A DNA stretch of 14,569 bases from Fen-1467 sp035519475 (lineage in GTDB: Bacteria; Verrucomicrobiota; Verrucomicrobiia; Opitutales; Opitutaceae), in the NCBI GenBank assembly GCA_035519475.1, contig DATIWI010000254.1, positions 1 through 14,569 of the forward strand. The letters are read 5' to 3'. Below the pieces are notes generated by a model that searched no databases, had not been told where the DNA came from, and saw only the letters and a list, made by a program, of their open reading frames with translations. Positions 14,501 through 14,569 of the stretch are shown here, one piece after another. Made by a program: the position numbers and the translations under genes. Position 1 is the first letter of the stretch. Every line of letters begins with the position of its first letter.

Positions 14501-14569
14501 TGAGCCTTCAGCTTTTGGCTTGAAGCCGCCGGCTTCAGGCACCGCCGCCGGCACCTCCGCCTCAAACGT
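11504..14569 (-). CDS. purL: phosphoribosylformylglycinamidine synthase, single-chain form (5' end outside window)
   Basis: The enzyme converts FGAR, glutamine and ATP to FGAM in purine synthesis, in the cytoplasm. The visible 1021 residues cover the end of the first synthetase half, the second half and the glutaminase domain. Hallmarks are RGYHKPIMLAGGLGNI, FIHDVGAGGLSNALPELV, DQMVGPWQVPVADCAVT, NWMAAP, PVGKDSMSM and YHDRSDGGL. The glutaminase domain shows ACGGFSYGDVLGGGEGWAKS, nucleophile Cys in CNGCQMM (codon 11999-12001), and His/Glu in PHPERV (codons near 11624 and 11618). All catalytic glutaminase residues are present. Against E. coli PurL as remembered, the protein carries four extra segments of about 42, 28, 26 and 16 residues, each made of palindromic repeat DNA read in frame. 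The gene begins beyond position 14569. No neighbouring purine gene is visible downstream. Confidence 0.97.
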   Translation of the reverse strand, partial: TFEAEVPAAVPEAGGFKPKAEGSKLPATELRGYHKPIMLAGGLGNIRAEHIRKGAIRPGDKLVVLGGPALLIGLGGGAASSLASGSGDAELDFASVQRDNAEMQRRCQEVIDRCWALGEHNPIAFIHDVGAGGLSNALPELVHDAGRGGRFDLRRIPNDEPGMSPLEIWCNEAQERYVLAVPAARIEVFEELCARERCPFAIVGEATAEPRLVLADPHFRNTPIDLPLETLLGKPPRMHRSDTTLRRPLRPLAIGDRSLANAVRLVLAHPAVADKTFLISIGDRTVGGLICRDQMVGPWQVPVADCAVTAAAFDVYTGEAMAVGERTPVAINQAAAAARLAVGEALTNLAAAQIGELGKVNLSANWMAAPAVPGDGADLYAAVHAVGMELCPALGITIPVGKDSMSMSTVWRDGGGEKRMTAPVSLIVSAFAPVTDIRLALTPQLHFDRVTENTENDTEHTEPGGLNSESSVRSGSSSVSSVTEGAGRIGETVLLLIDLGRGQNRLGGSILAQTLAQTGTDAPDVDRPADLTNFWNAIQKLGREQKLLAYHDRSDGGLLATAVEMAFAGHVGVDLDLPAASDAHRGQFVGSGSARGSRAASGVPPEASVLDAFAQLFAEELGAVVQIRTAELEPVTAILRAHGLDTCTHRVGTLNRSCRLVVRQEGRVLLDEDLFALRAIWSDVTRRISLLRDNPECAEQEYRLKLDPADPGITPKITFAWNSAPGGARGSRAADGVSPAALGEPPGETPGRARGPRALLRPSIAILREQGVNGQVEMAAAFTRAGFRAFDVHMTDILSGRVTLRDFRGLVACGGFSYGDVLGGGEGWAKSILFNARARAEFAAYFGREDAFALGVCNGCQMMSALRAIIPGSDHWPRFVLNQSERFEARFVSLRIDPSPSVLFAGMEGSVIPIATAHGEGYAEFASPAAAAACSDSGLVCARFVDHRHAVTEAYPLNVNGSPFGMTAFTTTSGRVTILMPHPERVFRTVQMSWHPPGWGEDSPWMQLFYNARSWVDATAP
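12295..12390. repeat. palindromic repeat inside purL at the glutaminase linker
   Basis: Perfect 10-bp outer arms GCGCACGCGG (12295-12304) and CCGCGTGCGC (12381-12390) enclose hairpins GCCGGGCG/CGCCCGGC (12317-12324 and 12328-12335) and CGGCG/CGCCG (12353-12357 and 12361-12365). A 22-base stretch at 12369-12390 is identical to 12771-12792. On the coding strand it is read as a Gly/Ala/Arg/Pro-rich peptide (GARGSRAADGVSPAAL and following) joining the synthetase part to the glutaminase domain. Confidence 0.85.
12751..12792. repeat. palindromic repeat inside purL, second copy of the GCACGCG family
   Basis: Two perfect hairpins in tandem: CCTCGGGCG/CGCCCGAGG (12751-12759 and 12763-12771, loop GGA) and GCACGCG/CGCGTGC (12774-12780 and 12784-12790, loop AGC). 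The right part shares 22 identical bases with 12369-12390. The coding strand reads ARGSRAASGVPPEAS, inserted just before the conserved LFAEELGAVVQI. Confidence 0.85.
13122..13222. repeat. 101-bp inverted repeat inside purL, GTCAC-GAG family
   Basis: Arms of 40 bp at 13122-13161 and 13183-13222 are inverted complements at 31 of 40 positions by my count, around a 21-base centre. Each arm shows an 8-9 base periodicity of ACxGAG-like words. Read on the coding strand, one arm gives VTENTENDTEHTE and the other SSVRSGSSSVSSVTE. The insert lies between the conserved LTPQL and LLLIDLG. Confidence 0.88.
13791..13820. repeat. possible short repeat inside purL (GCCAATG family)
   Basis: GCCAATG at 13791-13797 recurs at 13812-13818 as GCCAATG-like text (AGCCAATGGC), with ACCGATCACCGAT between. 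The coding strand reads RPLAIGDRSLANA. Here the protein length equals that of E. coli PurL as remembered, so this would be a replacement or chance and not an insertion. Confidence 0.3.
14475..14546. repeat. palindromic repeat inside purL near the window edge
   Basis: CCCCGCA/TGCGGGG (14475-14481 and 14489-14495) and TGAAGCCG/CGGCTTCA (14521-14528 and 14530-14537) are perfect hairpins. The stretch between has a periodic GAGCCTTCAGCTTTTGGCTT sequence. The coding strand reads VPEAGGFKPKAEGSKLPAT just before the conserved ELRGYHKP, about 16 residues more than the E. coli loop. Confidence 0.7.

Noticed and set aside
1..14569. CRISPR arrays, tRNA or rRNA genes, transposases and prophage genes
   Set aside because: None could be seen. 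The repeats here are palindromic and scattered, without the regular spacing of a CRISPR array, and no open frame resembles a transposase or integrase.

Overview
This is a high-GC bacterial window with nine protein genes and many dispersed palindromic repeats. No tRNA, rRNA, transposase or CRISPR array is visible. The gene mix is a large single-chain PurL, a secreted PL6-type lyase homologue, a DUF2961/GH172 protein, and an Ig-domain hydrolase with a Gly-rich C-terminal anchor. Together with the abundant palindromes, this resembles Verrucomicrobiota of the Opitutaceae type. That assignment is an inference from gene style, with no marker gene to confirm it.

Layout from left to right. Positions 1-511 carry no gene but hold two inverted-repeat elements. 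Positions 512-2293 (minus strand) form a tight operon: an ArsR-type regulator, a protein with two fused AHSA1/SRPBCC domains, and a DoxX membrane protein. Its genes overlap one another and a perfect 16-bp palindrome precedes it as a likely operator. Positions 2504-4483 (plus) encode a secreted alpha/beta hydrolase with two Ig-like domains and a GlyGly-CTERM-like tail. Positions 4605-6158 (plus) encode a membrane protein whose outer part resembles the 7TMR-HDED domain of PgpH-like proteins, but which ends in a coiled coil instead of an HD phosphohydrolase. Positions 6364-7407 (minus) encode a membrane-anchored coiled-coil/TPR protein, and 7485-8993 (minus) encode a PL6-like parallel beta-helix protein. 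Positions 9251-9676 (plus) encode a small SnoaL/NTF2-like protein with an unusually strong ribosome binding site. Positions 9988-11178 (minus) encode a secreted DUF2961/GH172 candidate glycosidase. Positions 11504-14569 (minus) hold the 3' three quarters of purL, which runs off the right edge.

The most striking signal is the repeats. Most gaps between genes carry palindromic elements of several unrelated families, often folding as an outer stem enclosing two hairpins. Similar elements lie inside purL, where they are read in frame as extra peptide segments of about 42, 28, 26 and 16 residues relative to the E. coli enzyme as I remember it. The inserts sit in loops and domain linkers while the surrounding PurL sequence stays intact. 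This resembles the Rickettsia palindromic elements, which also invade genes in frame, but here different families appear to share one essential gene. The second notable point is that the PL6-like protein seems to have lost the family's catalytic Lys/Arg pair.
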